Shown: positions 1-13,049 of the stretch, one piece after another
Layout of the letters: each line of letters opens with the position of its first letter
Position numbering within the stretch: position 1 is the stretch's first letter
Assembly (NCBI GenBank): GCA_028023455.1
Contig: JAQFVV010000963.1
Location: 62,001-126,000 of the forward strand
Direction: 5' to 3'
From: Epiperipatus broadwayi
Lineage: Eukaryota > Onychophora > Udeonychophora > Euonychophora > Peripatidae
Length of the DNA: 64,000 bases
Notes under the pieces: model-generated
The model's input: only the letters and a program-made list of their open reading frames with translations
Told to the model about the DNA's origin: nothing
The model's database searches: none
Translations under genes and position numbers: made by a program

Positions 1-2715
1 AAAGGTTATGTAAAAAAAAATAAATATCGAATCAATATAAACAAGGAAAATAATTAAGAAAGAAGAAATTTTTTTAGAGAATTATCTAGGTTAAAAAAGT
101 TATTGATAAATAAGACTGCAGAGAATAGACATAAAAAGAAAATAAGAAGATTAAAAGAAGAAGAAAGAGTAAAGAAAGATGAGAAAAAAGGAATGATTAT
201 AAGAATAAAATATATAATGTGACAGATATAGAATTAACAGAAAAAAAAGAAGTAAAGAAAATAAATATATACCATATGAACATAGTGGTAATATTGATAT
301 AATAGAATTGAGACTATTAAAAGAAAAAATAGCACAGAAGTACATAGAAGAAAATTACAAAATCTATTATTATAAGAATATAGATAGTAGTACAATTATT
401 AGTAATAAAAAATAAGTATGGAAGAAAGAATTTAACAATGCAATAGAAAATATGATGTATAGAATAAATAATAAAGATAAAAATAAAGGAATAAATAAAG
501 AATATGATATTGTTAAAATAAAGGATATTAAAGAAATAAAGAATAAATGTAAGGACAAAATAGTTTCAATAAAGTCAGATAAAGGGAATAAATTGATAAT
601 GATAAATAAGAGGACTATATAAAAATGAATAACATGTTGAAAGATAATATATTTGGAAAAATTAAAAAAAATGTTATATTAAATTATTGAATATATGACT
701 ATATATAATAATAAGAGATTTTTATAAAAAGGATATAATTGACTATAATACATTTGATTATTTAAGGGTTAAAAATTGTATAGCAGCTAAAATTTAGGGA
801 CCATCTAAAATTTTTTAAGAAGGAGTTCCATTAAGACCAGTTATTAATAGTAATAATTCATATTGTGATAAAGTATCTAAATGCTGGCAAATAAAATGTT
901 AAAGAAATATATTCATACTATCTGTAAATCAAATGTAACAAATGATAAAATTTTAATAAGTAAAATTAAAAATATATAAATAAATATAGTAATTATAATT
1001 TAACAATGATAAAAATGGACTTTGTATCAATATATATAAATACCAATGTCAACAAAGCAATAGATATAGTAATTAGTAAGTATAAAAAGATAATAATAAA
1101 GGAATAAATATACTTATAAACAATAAAGGAGGGAGATTATAGAATTATGATGTAAAGAAATAACATTTTAATTTAATGATAGGTTTAACAAACAAAAAGG
1201 TTTACTAATAGCAAAAGCATTAAATAGAGTGTTGAAAAATATTTATACGGAAGAATTGGAGAAGTTAATGTTAGAGAATAATAAGACTCCAATCATTATT
1301 AAAAGATATGTGGATGATTATTCATGATTTTTTAATAAAATACAATTAGAGATAGATAGAAGATGTTAATAGTATGCATAAAAATATTAAATTTACTGTG
1401 GAAAAAAAGGAGAATAATATACTGACATATTTACATAAAAAGTTGATTAAGTCAAATGAAGAAGGTAAACATAGGATTGAAACATCAATTCATAAAAAAA
1501 GTAATATTGATAATAATATAATTAACTGACACTAAGATGCAAATGTAAAATAAATACAATAAATTCTAGAATTCATAGAACAGTAAATTATTGTTTACGT
1601 AAAGAAGATTATATTAAACAAATAATAAAAGAAGAATTTATAAATAATGATTATCCAAATAAATTTATAAATACTAATATTAGGTTAATAGAAAATATGA
1701 TAGATTATATAACTAATAATAATAATAATAATGAAAAAAAAAGCAGTAATAATATTATAAATAAAATTAATTAAATAAGTATAAAGACAGGAAATAACTA
1801 AGTAGTTAAAAATTTAAATAAAGTTATAGGTAAAATTTATAAAAAAATAAATAAAATAAATGTTGGAATAGTTAATAAAAAAAGAAAAAATGTGATCAAT
1901 ATTTTAGAAAATAAGTATATTAGTAATTATAATAAAAATTCAGATAATAAAATAAATGGAATGTATGAAAAATAATTGTAAAAAGTACAAAATTAATAAT
2001 ATAAAGGTAAATTATATGGAGAAACAAAAAATTCAATATATAGAAGTCTATTACAACATAAATATGATAGAAATTTACTGATTTATTTATATACCTTGAG
2101 GTTAGAAAGGGTTGTATAAAAATGATACAGTTTACAAATAATAAAAGGGATGAAAAAATATAGAAACTATTCATAGTAATAATATTAAGCAAGTATAAAA
2201 TAGAGATTTGGGCTTGAAAAAAAATTTGACATAATAAAATAAATAAATAACATTAGTAGGGATTAAAAATAAGAATAAATTAAATTATATAAAAAATATA
2301 AAGGAGCTACTTTATATAATTGGAAAATTTAAAAGTTTGAATGGTTAACAGTTAAGCTTTGAAAATATTAGTAGTGATAGGTATAAAATATGTTAAAAAA
2401 TAATAAAAAATAGATTAAAATAATTAGTAATAAATAAATTAAAAATATATTAAAAAATACATATTGAATGCAATATAATAGATAATAATGTAAGATATAA
2501 AATATGACTATATAACATTAGAATTAAATAATTTTTTTTTAAAAAAGGAACACAATAATAAAAAATAAAATAAAAATAGTGTATATATATATATGATTAT
2601 AGGAAATATTGATTCATAAATATAAAAAAGATAAAAATATATAATATATAAAGATGTAATAAATATAGAGTTATATAGAGATATATGTAGACATAGGAAT
2701 ATTGATTATAAGTCA

Positions 2716-2717
<2 letters not shown>

Positions 2718-2780
<63 letters not shown>
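2718..2780. repeat. (TA)n microsatellite
   Basis: Nearly pure TA repeat inside the 3' part of PLE copy 1, interrupted once by TCTA. Confidence 0.95.
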
Positions 2781-2783
<3 letters not shown>

Positions 2784-2835
2784 GTAAAATTATATGTTCT
2801 TGTATTCAAGTATTTGTATTGTGTTCATTATAGTT

Positions 2836-2872
2836 CTGAAGAAGATTGCTGGTGCAATCAAAACCATCAATA
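2836..2872 (+). ncRNA. Hammerhead-like hairpin at a PLE terminus (degenerate)
   Basis: CTGAAGA (2836-2842) is followed by one A, then a 6-bp stem GATTGC/GCAATC (2844-2849 with 2854-2859) and AAAAC. PLE terminal repeats are known to encode hammerhead ribozymes with core CUGANGA-stem II-GAAA. Here the first core strand fits, but G12 is A and there is an extra base before stem II. Activity is therefore unlikely. Confidence 0.35.
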
Positions 2873-2919
2873 GTGGATTATAATTACATGAAGCTTTGTA
2901 AAAGTAATAAAGAAAATAA

Positions 2920-3470
2920 ACAATATTAAAAATAAATTATTGAAATTTCTGTTTATAAAAAGAAAAACTCATTCTATGGTTTATTGAATAATTGATATTT
3001 AGATATAGATAAAAATAATAAAATTAATGTTATCAATAATAAAATTTATAAAGCAATTAATTTATGTTCAAATGGTGATTTATTAAAAAAAGAAATTGAA
3101 ATTATAAAATTTAAATGTATTATAAATGACTACTCTAATAATATTAATAAATTGTTTTGTAATAAAAAATTAAAAAAATAAATAATAGAATAATATTAAA
3201 CAAAAATAATGAAAATAAAATAATTTATATTGAGTTTAATGTTTTAAAATGGTTTTTAAATAAAATTAAGAAATTGTTTTTAACATAATTAATAAAAAAA
3301 TATAATTATTTGTCCTCTTTATAAAAATGTTTAAATTTGTTGATTAATAATAATTAAAATTAAATTTTTTGGAAAAAAGAAATTCAATTTATATTAATTA
3401 GTAAATGTTTAGATTGTTTTAAAGATAATACAGAAACGTTATATATTGGTATTACAAAAAAAAATTAAGT
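2920..3470 (+). pseudogene. Penelope-like element, C-terminal fragment (copy 2)
   Basis: A second PLE fragment in the same orientation directly follows the first. A plus-strand frame gives a post-RT block LCSNGDLLKKEIEIIKFK near 3063-3116, followed by CIINDYSN. Further on, SKCLDCFKDNTETLYIGIT near 3400-3456 is the cysteine-containing entry and YIG motif of the GIY-YIG nuclease (YIGIT at 3442-3456). The catalytic RT part is missing and frameshifts separate the blocks. It could be a nested or tandem PLE copy; partial, often tandem PLE copies are common in this family. Confidence 0.6.
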
Positions 3471-3984
3471 ACAAGGTTAAAGCAATAACAAAATGATAAA
3501 AATGATAAAATTTATGTACATATGAATCAACTTAAACAAATATTTTTAAAAGAAATACTTGACTGTATAAAATTATATAATGCAAGACTTATAAAAGAAA
3601 GTATATAAGTGAAATGAAATTTTTAAAGAATGGATTTTTAGTTAAAAAAAGGAAAATAAATAGATTTGTTGATAATATATTAAGTAAAAAAAAATTAAGA
3701 TAAAATTTAATGATAAAATATAAGAAACGTTTTATATTTTAGTTTATGTTATATGTAAAAAAAAATCAGTAAAATTTGATAGATACGAGCTTGATAGTTA
3801 ACTAATTATAAAGAATTAAATTGAGATGTGTAAGAATGATTTTGTATAAAGAATATTTGAATTATTAGAGGAATAATATTTGAGAATAAATAATATATAT
3901 ATATATTGATTATATATTTAAAATTTAATTTCATATTTTTTCCCTTACATTAAATTGGTATGAACTATGTTTATATGTATAATG

Positions 3985-3986
3985 TT

Positions 3987-4032
<46 letters not shown>

Positions 4033-4064
4033 CATTATTATATATATATATATATATATATATA
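3985..4064. repeat. (TA)n microsatellite, interrupted
   Basis: TA repeats with short TG and CATTAT interruptions between the PLE fragments and the hairpin pair at 4.1-4.3 kb. Confidence 0.9.
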
Positions 4065-4114
4065 AGTAAAAACATCACATGTCACATGACTTATATAGTC
4101 TGCATTACCAATTT

Positions 4115-4192
4115 GTAATATATAAAGAGCCTGCTAATAGCTCTAAATAAATAAGCTTGTTTAGAGCTATTACCAGGCTCTTTATATATTAC
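4115..4192. repeat. Compact inverted repeat, 33-bp arms
   Basis: The arms 4115-4147 and 4160-4192 are reverse complements with a single mismatch, separated by 12 bp. An RNA from either strand would fold into a 78-nt hairpin. It could be a tiny foldback element or a miRNA-precursor-like hairpin; the sequence alone does not decide. Confidence 0.85.
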
Positions 4193-4255
4193 ACATTTAA
4201 ATATATGTATATTGTCTACACTAAACTCAATAGAGTTTCAAGTTCTCTATAGTTG

Positions 4256-4343
4256 TCCATTCCATCTTGTACAACTAATACAGATGATCACATCTTTTTC
4301 ACATTATGTGGTCATGCGTATCAGTTGTATAAGATGGATTGGA
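4256..4343. repeat. Second inverted repeat, 38-bp arms
   Basis: The arms 4256-4293 and 4306-4343 pair with a few mismatches around a 12-bp spacer, only 63 bp downstream of the previous hairpin. The sequences of the two hairpins differ. Confidence 0.75.
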
Positions 4344-5167
4344 TAGCTGGAGGAAGTCTGAAAGTCTGAGTTCAAGTCTTTTATAAATATATGTATATAA
4401 ATTTATTAAATAGCCTCAATATTATCACATATTCATTTAAATTCATATAAATAAAGATATAATAAAAAAACAAATGATTCCCAAGATGCATTTTGTGCTA
4501 AACTAGCATTCATTAGTTGGTCCAGGTCACTATTTCTCATATATATCTTTATTATATAAAAATATTTATCTATTTTAAATAATTACATTTTGAATGGCAA
4601 GTGTCATATCAGTTCAACCCACATTTTTGACACCATCCACTTTAGATAAATAAAGTAATGACTATTATTAATCATTTATTAAACTAGAGATTGTCTCTAG
4701 CAAAGATATAAACTTTAAAACTCAATATATCTGGTTTTGTAAAAATTAAACACACAAACATAGAGTTATTCACATTTTTTTCCACATGTAATATCATTAT
4801 AAATATATTAATTAACCTCAAAATTACCACATATTCTTTATTTAACCATCAAACATCATATGCTCACCATTCATTTGTGTGTTATTACTAACAAGTTGTT
4901 TGTATTTGAAAAGTTTAAATAAAGTTTAAAGTTTTCTACGGAAATAGTCCAACATATCACATCTAACAAACTTTAATTATATTATTTACAAGGTATTATA
5001 ATAAACATTTTAACTAACAGATAATGTAAAATAACAATACTAATAAAGTTATATACCAATATAATATAATAACATTATAAACAATTGAAAATTATCTATT
5101 CCCTTTTTTACTTTTTAGATATTTATAATAAAGAAATTATATTTTCATATAATATGGTGTTGTTGTG

Positions 5168-5193
5168 ATATTTACCTCTCTCTCTCTCTCTCT

Positions 5194-5286
<93 letters not shown>
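5168..5286. repeat. (CT)n(TA)n compound microsatellite
   Basis: About 28 bp of CT repeat runs directly into about 88 bp of TA repeat. Apparent ORFs across it are low-complexity artefacts. Confidence 0.95.
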
Positions 5287-5289
<3 letters not shown>

Positions 5290-8200
5290 AAAGCAGATGT
5301 TTTCATTATATCATCATTCTTCTCTTTCTTTTACAATTATCAACCCATTATAAGTTAGGCTTTAAATTATAAAAACAAGTTGAAAATATTAATTATTATA
5401 TTCTTGCTTCAATACATTAATCTTATTATAATACGGTGAAATGTCACTTTTTGTGTATTTTTAAATACCACGATATTCATCCTTTGATCTTTATTTATTT
5501 ATTTTTAAGAAGATATTACGATAATAATTATAAAATCATCAATTAGTCTTTTGATCTCAAACTCCATCTTCCTATAGTTTTATTTTCAACATATATACTA
5601 AAATACAATCAATAAGAATTGTAGGTGGTGCACTAGTAAATCTGAACCCCTATATCTTCCTGCAATAATTTTCATCTACAATTTATAAGATTCAGCTAGA
5701 CGTTAATAGACCACCCTTTGATGTATTCTAAATAAATTATCTATCTCTGCTTTATCTAATGACTTAATTATTATATTCATATTTCTGACTTATATTTGTT
5801 TGATATTATTCTTATAACTAATTGTTTCTACAAATTACAAACTAAAATTAATTATAATTCCGTATAACTATTAAATTGTTCATCGTAAAACATAAGATCA
5901 AATTTAAAATATCAGTCTTTCTCATTTTCAATATTATATATTTAAAAGTCAACCTATACCTCTTTATATTATACATATTGTCAACTACTTTTATGATACA
6001 TTTCATTAAATCATTAATCATATCTCTTGATTTTAATTATATAACAATATTTGATAAAACATAACTTTTAAAATAAATAATGACAGGTAATCAAATTAAA
6101 TCAATTATTAATTTCAATAGCTATTGATGTAACCCCTCCTATTGTCATAATAACTATATTTAAAGTATAGAATTAATATATATTCAAATGGATGTTGCAA
6201 GATTTTTTAAAAAATATAAGTCCCTAAACAAACAAACAAATAAACAAAAAAAAACTTTAACTTTTACTGACACAGGATTTCTACTGATTGAAATCAATAT
6301 TATTATCACTTTCATTTCAAACACTGCACGAATTGAATGTTAATATTACAATCAGTTTTTCTCCATTTGTTCTTATCCAAAGATTATTACAATTATCAAA
6401 ATTTACATGACGTCAGGTTATTGACAATGTAGCATTTATTTTTATTTTCCTTTAGCAATTAAAGATTATCTGCAATTTGTCTTATACACCCCTAACATTA
6501 GTAATAAATAATTCAGCATTCAAATGATTCCTTACTTATTTTGGTTAATATTATTATCAAGAAAAAAAAAACATTTTCCATTTTTATTTTAACAATAAAA
6601 TAGTATTATCTTTCACATACATTTAAATTTCATAATGTATTAAGGTTTATTTCATCTGTTATTCAACAATTTACTCTCCATGAATATTTTATTCTTTATT
6701 AAATATTTTCTAGTATGGTTTTACTCTCTTACATTTATTTTATTTTTTTCTAACAGACTGCTGTTATTCAATACACATATAAATATAATCATCCTTTAAT
6801 CTATATAATGCTCAATATAATTTTTTTAAACATTACATAAAGGTAATATTAAAATTAGTACTGCTCATTTTCGATCATTTCTTCAATTAAGATTTTATTC
6901 AAACATGCTTTAAGATTTATCTTTGAATACAATGTATACTTTTCTATTCACACCCAGTTCTGTTATTATCTATTACTATTTTAGTTCTAGATAATGTTAA
7001 AATGCATACTTATATCTGTCAGAAATAATTTGCCTTTTATTTATCCCTGGCTGATAATTTGATCTTATCAAATTATTTTGACTCATATGACACATGAATA
7101 CTTCAACTAGTTTAGGAATTAAATCCAATGTAAATATAGTACTCACAAGGTTTTCCTTTAATGACTTTTTTTCTTGATCACAATTTGGGATTACAGACAA
7201 TTTCCCTTTTTCATTTTATATTATTTTCTCCATATAACAATTTCAATAAATTTTCCAAGAACCATCAATTGTTGAATTCCTGTAGAGATCAATTTAATTT
7301 ACTCTTGCATTTTAGTGAAGCTTTATATGCTATATCATTTAAATGATTAAGTAGGTAAAATGCATTACTTTTTCCACAAATAATAATATTTAAATAAATT
7401 TTTTTGCAAACTTTTAGAATAAAAAAAAATCAGTTACTTGTTCTCTGATCTTGATTTTTTTTTTCAATTTGATATTCCCCCAATTTTTTTAATGATTGTT
7501 TTCAGACTATTTGTTGGTTGATTTTTCTCACTTCTTTGATTCTATATTTAGTGAGTTGTTAGTATTTAATATATATTTAAAAGAAATATTTTCTGTTTAA
7601 AATATTTCTCAATAAAAATAATCCCTTTTAGAAACTGAATAGAACACAATTTATTTTATATTGATTTAGATCATTTTGATTTTATTTTTATATGAATAAG
7701 CTTTGATATTACTTTTATGATTTTTAATCACAAAATTTGTAAAGTGAATATTAGTTATTTATTTTTAAATATAATTTAAGATTTAACCAGAAATAAGAAT
7801 CGCTTTTATTATATTAGATGTGCACAGATAATAATTATCTATCTATATAAAGCATATTTGTTTAGAAGAATTAGATTTGAACTTTACTATAATTTTAAAT
7901 ATCAAATATTTACTTATTTGTAACTATAATAAATTTATAGTTTATTATTTTATGTATATTTGTAACCAATTATTTTACCCAGCATTTATATTCTTTGCAT
8001 GACTTTAAACTGACTAAACCTAAGTTTAAATCTTATGATAGCTAGAATGAGAGTTATTTTTCCTTGTTTAATAAGTATCTACTTTTTGATTTAATAAAAT
8101 TTAAAATTATGCCAAAACAAATTTTATTGCCAATTTCATTTTCTGATGGGGTGTTCCAATAAAAAGTGCACAACTTCTCCTCCTTCATTTACTTTTAAAT

Positions 8201-8370
8201 TTTATAATGCTTATCTTCCTTACCAACAACAATCAAACAAAAAATATCTTTCTCTCTTGTAATCTAATATTGTCTGTTTATTTGCTTTTGAACACTCACA
8301 AACCCTACAATATCACACTTAAATTGCTAATTCTTATATTAATTTTGATTGCTTCTGCTTTATTTTCTGA
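5290..8370. other. AT-rich sequence without recognised gene
   Basis: High-AT non-coding sequence with homopolymer runs. Only short ORFs (up to about 73 codons) occur and none shows a motif I recognise. A minus-strand ORF at 6997-7200 has ordinary amino-acid composition but no family signature; it could be decayed retroelement sequence beyond the Gypsy pol end. Confidence 0.6.
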
Positions 8371-8379
8371 CAGAATAGG

Positions 8380-11250
8380 AAATGAGGCTTCATGCATTAT
8401 ATGTTCCTCTAATACATTCTGGATTTGATAGAATAAAAGCATTCTCTCCCACTTGTTTCATAATTTTGTAAGGACCCTCATATAAACTTAAGAATTTTTT
8501 GTATTTATCCTTTTGAACACTGCTTACACAAGGTGCATGTAACAACACAAATAATCTACTTTGAAGGAGTATGTGGCTTATTATGTGACTGTTTAGTTAT
8601 TTTTTTGCCATAATTTTAAGCTTAATCTTTGCTTTTTCTCAATCTATTTGAATATGAACATTTCCCCTAACTATTGGTAATGGAGTTTTAATTAGAATAG
8701 GTTTATGTCTTACATAATTTAGTATCATGGGAGAGAAATCAGTAGATTCATGATAAGTTACATTTATATAATTGAAAATTTCAGGCAATTTACAAACCCA
8801 TTAAGTATGATTACCTGGTATGTAGATTTGAAATAATCTACTCAAGTCTTTTATTATATGCTCACAAGGATTTAATTGTGGTTTCCTTATGAAGCTCATA
8901 ATGAGTTTTATTCCTTGAATTTATATTCAGTGGTTCTATTGGTGAGACATGAATATGGTGGCACAGCTTACCAACAATAGGAAATTGATTTCTCATTAAA
9001 CATTTAATAACATTATTTGCCCTTGCTTTTGGTACAGGATATGCTGCTACCAGTGTACTAAATATGCATATGCAATCATGATAAATTTTTGCCAGTTAAA
9101 AGGTGGAAGAGGTTCATAAAAATCGATGGCTAACAATTTTTTAGCCTCATTGCAGCACATCTGCATAAGACATATTACAATATTTTGGTTTAAGACAAAT
9201 GTCACATGATTTAATGCTTTGTATAATTTTCCTATACATATTTCTATAATAAAATATTTTAATATATAAAAAATTTTGGGAGCCCCTTAATGACCATATT
9301 TATTATGGGTATATACTATTAATTTATCAATTAAGAAATTGTGAAACTACAATTCTCACTGATTCCTCAGAATTGACATTCATCTTAAATATTAAAATAT
9401 TTTAATATACCTTATACTTTTGACATACTTTTTAAATATATTTATTTGCTTGAGTTTTATTACCATGACTATTTTAGATAATCAGAATTCTGTTTAATTT
9501 AATGTCCTGACTTTGAATCATAGAGAGATTTTTATAATCTTCCTTTATAGATTCATCCTGTATAATATTCATATTATTAATACATATGTTTTGAGTATCA
9601 GGGTTTTTAGCTGTCAGGAAGATATGGGGTCAACTAATAATATCTTCAGCAAATTGTTGGAGATATAAGCTTCACATAATAAGCCTTTCATTATTTAAAT
9701 AACTGTGATTTAGAAATTCCAAACTTCTATGGCCTGACAACATAACCACTTCAGAGCCTAGCACAAACTGGCACAATTTTTGGAATGCTCAGACAACAGA
9801 TAAAGTCTCTTTCCATAATGGAATAGTTCAGCTCTGCCCTTTTAAGAACCTGCTTAAGAAATATAATACCTGAGGCATCTGATTATCATTAAGTTGATAC
9901 AGTACTACTCCTAGCCCATAGTGGCTACTATCCATCTATAAATAAAATGTTTTACTAAAATCAGGATATTCCAAAATAACATATTTTAGAAAATTTGTTT
10001 TAATCTTATTAAAGTCATTATTATGTTCAATGGTCAAGTGCCATTTTCCATTTTTTTTAATAATTTAGAAAATATAAAGTGTCTCCAGCAAAGTTCTCGT
10101 GAAACTTATGGTAGTAGTTGCATATGCCAAAGAAAGACTTTAACATATTTTAACTGTTTTACTGTTTTAGGTATAGGTAATTGCTGTATAGCAATTATCT
10201 TTTCCAGATGGGGTTGGATACCATGCTTATAGACTAAATGTCCCAGAAAAGCAATTTCTTTTTCTGCTATAGTGCATTTCTCTAATATTTTTGGAACACT
10301 CTTGAAAAAAACAGTTGTAATCATTCCAAATGCTTTTCCATATTACCTGATGCAATAATTATATAATCCACTAACATGATGATCTTTTCCTTCAGTTGTC
10401 ATGAAAAGACCATATCTAAACATCTAATCAAGTGAGCTACACTATTAATGAGGCCAAAGGATATACATCGGAAAATATGACTGTCTTTTAAAATGAAATT
10501 ATGTATATTGCTGATCCTCCTCATGTAGTGATATCTGTCAGTAACTAGCTTTTAGATCAAATGTAGAAAAAGTTGACTTATTTTGAAATTTAACAAGGAG
10601 TTCATGTACATGTGGAGAAATATCACACTCAGGAATTGTCATTTGGTTTAACATACGAGCATCTATACAAACTCTTTTAGAATTGTTCTTCTTTTTTATA
10701 ATCATTAGTTGATTAACATAGAGTAAGACACTTTTTAATTATTTTCCATTCTATCATTCTTTCTATTTGATTTTGTACCTCATTCTGATATTGATGTGGA
10801 ATAGGATAAATTTTTGCTAGAAAGAGTCATTATTCTTTAATTGTATTTGAACATCCTTAAATTTGGAATTAACTTCACAGACATTTTCTACTTTAGTTAG
10901 AATGCTATCATCAATTGATGTATCATGGATACACAATAATTGACTAGAAAGGTATGTGATCCCTTTTCAAACTTAAGCCTTTTTTCACCATAATTTTTTT
11001 TATTTTGGAACTCAATTTTACATTTATAAATCATCATAAAGTCAGAATCTTATAATGACTTCATGTATTAATCCAAGCATGATGAAAAACACATGTTCAA
11101 ATTCAGTACCATTAATAATAAAGGTAACTAAGACTTGCTTGTTAAAAAGCCTAGTCCTTTCTTCATTTGCTAGAGTAACTTGAATTTGTTTTACTGGAAG
11201 AAATGAGATATTCTTTTGTACAGCTATAATTTTTGTATACATACATTCTG
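8380..11250 (-). pseudogene. Ty3/Gypsy-type pol pseudogene (PR-RT-RH-INT)
   Basis: Broken LTR-retrotransposon pol on the minus strand, with domains in the usual Gypsy order reading from right to left. The protease C-terminal part is at 11042-11242 and ends LIHEVII. In RT, RCISFGLI lies near 10445-10470 and MLVDYIIIAS near 10350-10385, where the YxDD site has become VDY. The RT/connection block EIAFLGHLVYKHGI with PIPKTVKQL is inside 10106-10324. The RNase H block DSSHYGLGVVLYQL is at 9895-9936. The integrase zinc-finger region has HNKYGH near 9290-9320 and CDICLKPKY near 9180-9215. A GPY-like tail LYEGPYKI lies near 8460-8485. Many stops and frameshifts and the lost RT aspartate make it inactive. 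I could not find flanking LTRs or gag. Confidence 0.85.
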
Positions 11251-11334
11251 ATAGTATAGAGGCTTGATTTTCAGAGTCAGTTAAAGCTTCAATTTTTAAT
11301 TCACCAATATATAATGAATTTTATTTAAATGTCA

Positions 11335-11500
11335 TTCTTAAAAGTTGTTATTGTTGAAAAGTCACATTTTTTTAAAACTTGTTAATGTTGAAAGTCATGT
11401 ATATTTATGAAAGTCACATTTTTTTAAATATCTGTTAATGTTAAAAGTTGTACTTTTTTAATGGAAACTTGTTAATGTTGAAAGTCATAGATATTTGAAA
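11335..11500. repeat. Degenerate tandem repeat (about 50-65 bp unit)
   Basis: GTTAATGTTGAAAGTCAT-like modules alternate with AGTCACATTTTTTTAAA-like modules about three to four times, just upstream of the Gypsy protease on the minus strand. Confidence 0.6.
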
Positions 11501-11563
11501 GCATTTGTTATTGAAAATGATCTATATATTTATGTTTTACAATTTTTTTTACTTATTTTTAGT

Positions 11564-11818
11564 CCTGCAATACAGGACACATATTATATTTACTGCACCT
11601 GTTCACATTCATATCAACTTTCTGATAACTTAGTAATTTTTACCAAAATATCATATACAAGATCCATGTACACATTCTTTTTATTTTTGTTGAAAAAAGT
11701 TATGTACAAGATTTATGTACACATTATTTTGGTCAGATCACAAGATTACAACGGTATCAGTGGATTGATATGAATGTGAAAAGGTGCAGTAGATTTAATA
11801 CATGCTTTGTGTTGCAGG
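11564..11818. mobile_element. MITE-like element with ~54-bp imperfect TIRs
   Basis: The ends are inverted repeats: left CCTGCAATACAGGAC..., right complement CCTGCAACACAAAGC.... The inner 25 bp (11593-11617 against 11765-11789) match with one mismatch. The interior carries a direct repeat of ATGTACACATT. It is 255 bp, non-coding, and has no clear target duplication. A small non-autonomous DNA transposon is the simplest reading. Confidence 0.65.
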
Positions 11819-12700
11819 TTTGATACTAAAGTATCATATTATTTAATAAAATTTTATTACTAATTATTTTATAAGAGTATATTTTAAATGGTCACACAGA
11901 ATTTATTTATCTGTTTTACATATTATTTATTTTACCTTCATTATAAGAAGAAAAATATTATATTTATTTGTTTTAATTCAAATGCACTTGTAATGTGGCT
12001 GATAGTATAAAATAAACACTTCCTACCTGCGAAATTATTCCATATTAGTACTTATTGAAAATTGTATGAAAAGATATAAAATTTAGAAATGCTTATAGGT
12101 AATAGAAATGAAATAGTTACACTTAAAAAAACTTAAAAATATTTAGAAATACTTAGAAATGTTTTAATTTGCTAGTTAAACTTTGTTTAAATATTTAAAT
12201 ACTTCATTATTGTGTATTCACATTTCTACTTACTTAAAATCCAAATGTTTGATAACAAAGCTAAGTAAAGAATATAAAATGTCTAGAGTATAATTTGAAT
12301 AATTAATATATTTTAGAGATGGTACATTATCATTTTCCTGATTCCAAATGCATTTTAATTTTGAATCCTGAGATAAAGACATTTTAGAACCTGGTATGAC
12401 ATTTTAAAACTTGTAAAAACAACTTAAATTTTTAAATAAAAAGAAAACCAGAGATAAGATTTAAGTTGATATAAGAATCTGGTATTTTAGTAATTATAAT
12501 TAGTTATTGTGTTGACTATAAGAGGACTCATACTTTGGATAAACTCCATAGGTATTTGCAATAATTTACTACTGTACACTTAATATTATCCCTTCCATAG
12601 TCATAATTTTAAAGATAATATAAACAAATATAAAAATTAACCCACTAAACATCATTTGATCACAATTCTTTATGCTTACACAAGCTGTTTATAGAGAGGT

Positions 12701-13037
12701 AAAACTCTCCAAAGAGTAGCAGCACTCAGTGCAGGTCAGAGTAATCAATGAATGCAGGAGGAAGGTTTGTGCATAAAATCCCTATCTAGTGCCTACTCAT
12801 CCAATATCACCAGACTAATTTCTAGCTTATGGCTTTCATCAGTGAGGAATCTTGGATAGGAGAGCACAGTGCAGTGTTCTCAAATCCAAGGCTCCTCACT
12901 GATTAAAGCTGCAAACTAGAAATTAGTATGAGGGTATTGGATGAGTAGGCACTAGATAGGGATTTTATGCACAAACTTTCCTGCATCCATTAATTACACT
13001 GATTTGCACTGAGTGGCACTACTGTATGGAGAGTTTT
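12701..13037. mobile_element. Foldback / MITE-like element with ~150-bp arms
   Basis: The termini AAAACTCTCC and GGAGAGTTTT begin long imperfect inverted arms that meet around 12870. The best-conserved part spans about 50 bp around TTTATGCACAAA and CTATCTAGTGCCTACTCATC. It is non-coding, 337 bp, and could form an almost complete hairpin. No clear target-site duplication is visible. Confidence 0.75.
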
Positions 13038-13049
13038 GATTCTGCATAC

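Larger units (their letters stand above)
540..2880 (+). pseudogene. Penelope-like retroelement (RT + GIY-YIG), decayed copy 1
   Basis: Remnant of a Penelope-like element, whose protein is a reverse transcriptase fused to a GIY-YIG endonuclease. Reading plus-strand frames through many stops gives the family motifs in order. They are KSDKGNKLIMINK near 572-610 (the DKG block), EGVPLRPVINS near 819-851, SIYINTNV near 1033-1056 (SLYTNIP-like), and the catalytic RYVDDY at 1304-1321. Next come FTVEKKENNILTYL near 1390-1431, a post-RT block ending NDYPNKFI near 1640-1670, and a GIY-YIG-like LYGETKNSIYRSLLQHK near 2010-2065. The end carries a hairpin of the PLE terminal type at 2836-2872. No long open frame remains and (TA)n tracts interrupt the 3' part. 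The family call rests on the ordered motifs; the exact 5' end is unknown and may lie left of the window. Confidence 0.75.

Noticed and set aside
5165-5353. Plus-strand ORF of alternating Tyr-Ile
   Set aside because: Pure translation of (TA)n; no protein meaning.
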